Assembly (NCBI RefSeq): GCF_028858725.1
Contig: NC_084767.1
Span: 33,983,395 to 34,047,394, forward strand
Source: Colius striatus
Lineage: Eukaryota; Chordata; Aves; Coliiformes; Coliidae
Length of the DNA stretch: 64,000 bases
Direction: 5' to 3'
Part shown: positions 62,501 through 64,000 of the stretch, in pieces
Layout of the letters: each line of letters starts with the position of its first letter
Numbering within the stretch: the first letter of the stretch is position 1
Position numbers and translations under genes: made by a program
Notes under the pieces: generated by a model
The model's input: only the letters and a program-made list of their open reading frames with translations
Database searches by the model: none
Told to the model about the DNA's origin: nothing

Positions 62501-64000
62501 GTTGGGATCCACTGCCTTTAAATGCTGCAGCACCTGTACTTCTAAGTGAGCTGCCTCCGTGCACGTAGGGACATTTTTTATTATTTTCACAGCTACGTGC
62601 CTGTTGTGGCTGAAAAGACAGGTTTCAGCAGTGATCAGAACAATTAGCTTTAATGCAGAATATTCGGTAATTATCACCACATACATAGTTTGTAACAATG
62701 GCAACCTTATCGTGAAGAGGTGGGGAGTTTTTTTAAGTACACACTGAACCAAGCTTCATCTATGCACAACCACAACTGAAATATAACCTTTACATTTTAA
62801 AAAACACATTCAATGCCTTCTACGTCAGTATTAAAGGCTAAAGGCCCCACTCACCTCTTCCTTTGTATTTACGACTGTAAACACTCTAGTTTTGTGCCAG
62901 TTTGCGCACAGCAAAAACGCCGTGAAACACAAAATGACAATTACATCATCACACGATGTCAGGGACCTTGCTCCTCATACAGCCCAGGGGATGGTGCCGG
63001 CCCCAGCACTGCCCAGGCTGGGGGATGCTTCACCCTTCTGTGTCCAGGCCCCCAGACCATGACCTCTCCCAGGCTGAGGCGTGCCGGCAGAAGACGCCCC
63101 GTCGCCCCATCCACCAGTCCTGCCCAACCCTTGCGTCTGGGAGCTGGTTTTAGCACGACATGGCAACAGACATCGGCGTCTGGGAACGGCTCGTGGCCTT
63201 ACGCAGAGCAGCAGACGAGGACGTAACAGTAAAACCTGACACAACGGGGAGGCGCTTCACAAACCACACCGTGATGGCGACGGGAAGAGAAATTACATGC
63301 CTTCAGTGAAAGACTTACTCTTCACGATCGATGCATTCCACTACTTTTCCAAAGGCACCCGTACCCAAAGTCGCCACCACCTCATCTGTAGAGAAAAGAA
63401 CTCTCAGGCACGGAAGCTGTGAACTTACTCAGCTATTATAAAACCAAGCAAACAAAAATAAACCCAAAAGCCTAAGTGCTATCACTGAAGCTACCCTAGG
63501 CTGTGCTGCTTTAAATTGTAAATCTGTTTTGAGAGATGTTATTGGACAACTCTCATGCAGGTGCATTGCCGGGGATCTCCTTCATTAACTTACTATTTTT
63601 GGGGGTGAAAAATGGGAGAAAGGAAAAAAAAAAAAGTATTCAGGTCTACAGAAAAAGAGTAACAATCCCCACCTCCAAACAAAAACGTTAAGATAGAAAG
63701 GAAAGGCTTCCAAAGCACCCCTCACAGCTTACGCTAAAAGGACTTATTCTATCTATCTATCTATTCTAAAAGTTAATAAATTTTAAAAAGTGTTCTATAC
63801 ATCTTGCACTTAGTCTGTCTCCACTCTGACAGATCAGGTGACCCTCCTCATCCTCTACGTTCTCGGATCCTCTCTCTCGAAGACTCTTCTGGAACCACAG
63901 ACAATCAATAAACCCGAGTGAATTCAGGTCACGCTACAAAATTCATGCAGCAGGGAGATAGTCGGGTAGTCAGATACACGTCGGGACACAAACAGTCGGC
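59552..64000. repeat. Tandem CLK unit, copy 5 (partial, runs off the window)
   Basis: Same unit, offset +34533 from copy 1, and +34524 after the 9-bp deletion it shares with copy 4. The window ends inside the CLK gene, so the total copy number of the array is unknown. Confidence 0.97.
60555..63888 (-). CDS. CLK1: CLK (LAMMER) dual-specificity protein kinase, copy 5 (5' exons beyond window)
   Basis: The C-terminal exons through the exon encoding [13 protein letters not shown] (63888-63801) are present. The two most 5' coding exons, with the initiator, would lie beyond 64000. Offsets are +34533 (VAVK exon onward) and +34524 (upstream exons). The visible coding part matches the other copies, so the gene is cut by the window edge and not by decay. 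Confidence 0.9.

Noticed and set aside
25024-64000. CLK copies as processed retrogenes
   Set aside because: All copies keep the same introns with GT-AG sites and their own promoter; there is no poly(A) tail or target-site duplication.
25024-64000. The array as ordinary satellite DNA or a CRISPR-like repeat
   Set aside because: The repeat unit is 8.6 kb and contains a complete spliced gene; it is a gene-bearing segmental tandem duplication.

Overview
The window is vertebrate nuclear DNA, almost certainly from a bird. The 3' tails of CR1 LINEs (ending in runs like ATTCTATGATTCTATGA) and the gene order AOX-BZW1-CLK both point that way. No prokaryotic features, tRNA, rRNA or CRISPR array were seen.

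Region 1 (1-~15.9 kb) holds a decayed aldehyde oxidase (AOX family) gene on the + strand. Seven exon remnants of the molybdenum-cofactor domain are recognisable between 63 and 10644, with missing exons, damaged donors and a frameshift. CR1 fragments and one possible solo retroviral LTR lie in or near it. Region 2 (~15.9-25.0 kb) is a CpG island with a CTCF-like site, followed by a complete BZW1 gene on the + strand (11 coding exons, exactly 419 codons plus stop). BZW1 is an eIF5-mimic translation regulator, and its start codon sits in a poor context.

Region 3 (25,024 to the window end) is the striking part: a head-to-tail tandem array of an ~8.63 kb unit. Four complete copies are present (25024-33650, 33651-42287, 42288-50923, 50924-59551), and a fifth runs off the right edge. 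Each complete unit carries, on the minus strand, an apparently intact LAMMER/CLK dual-specificity kinase gene with its own CpG-island promoter, one probable 5' UTR exon and 11 coding exons. These sum to 471 codons plus stop with every splice phase consistent. A poly(A) signal lies ~40 nt after the stop. The kinase core is complete, but the N-terminus does not resemble the usual CLK1 RS-rich region and the C-terminus has an added basic tail. Position (convergent with BZW1) argues for descent from CLK1.

At each unit's right end lies a fragment of a class I (gammaretrovirus-like) endogenous retroviral pol gene. It is absent from the BZW1-side edge of the array, so the duplication joint sits exactly at the fossil's end. 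Units are nearly identical, yet carry shared diagnostic variants in a mosaic pattern, as expected from unequal exchange or gene conversion.

The main discovery candidate is this recent, homogenised amplification of a whole, divergent CLK gene next to a conserved single-copy BZW1. Homology statements rest on remembered family sequences; no database search was run.
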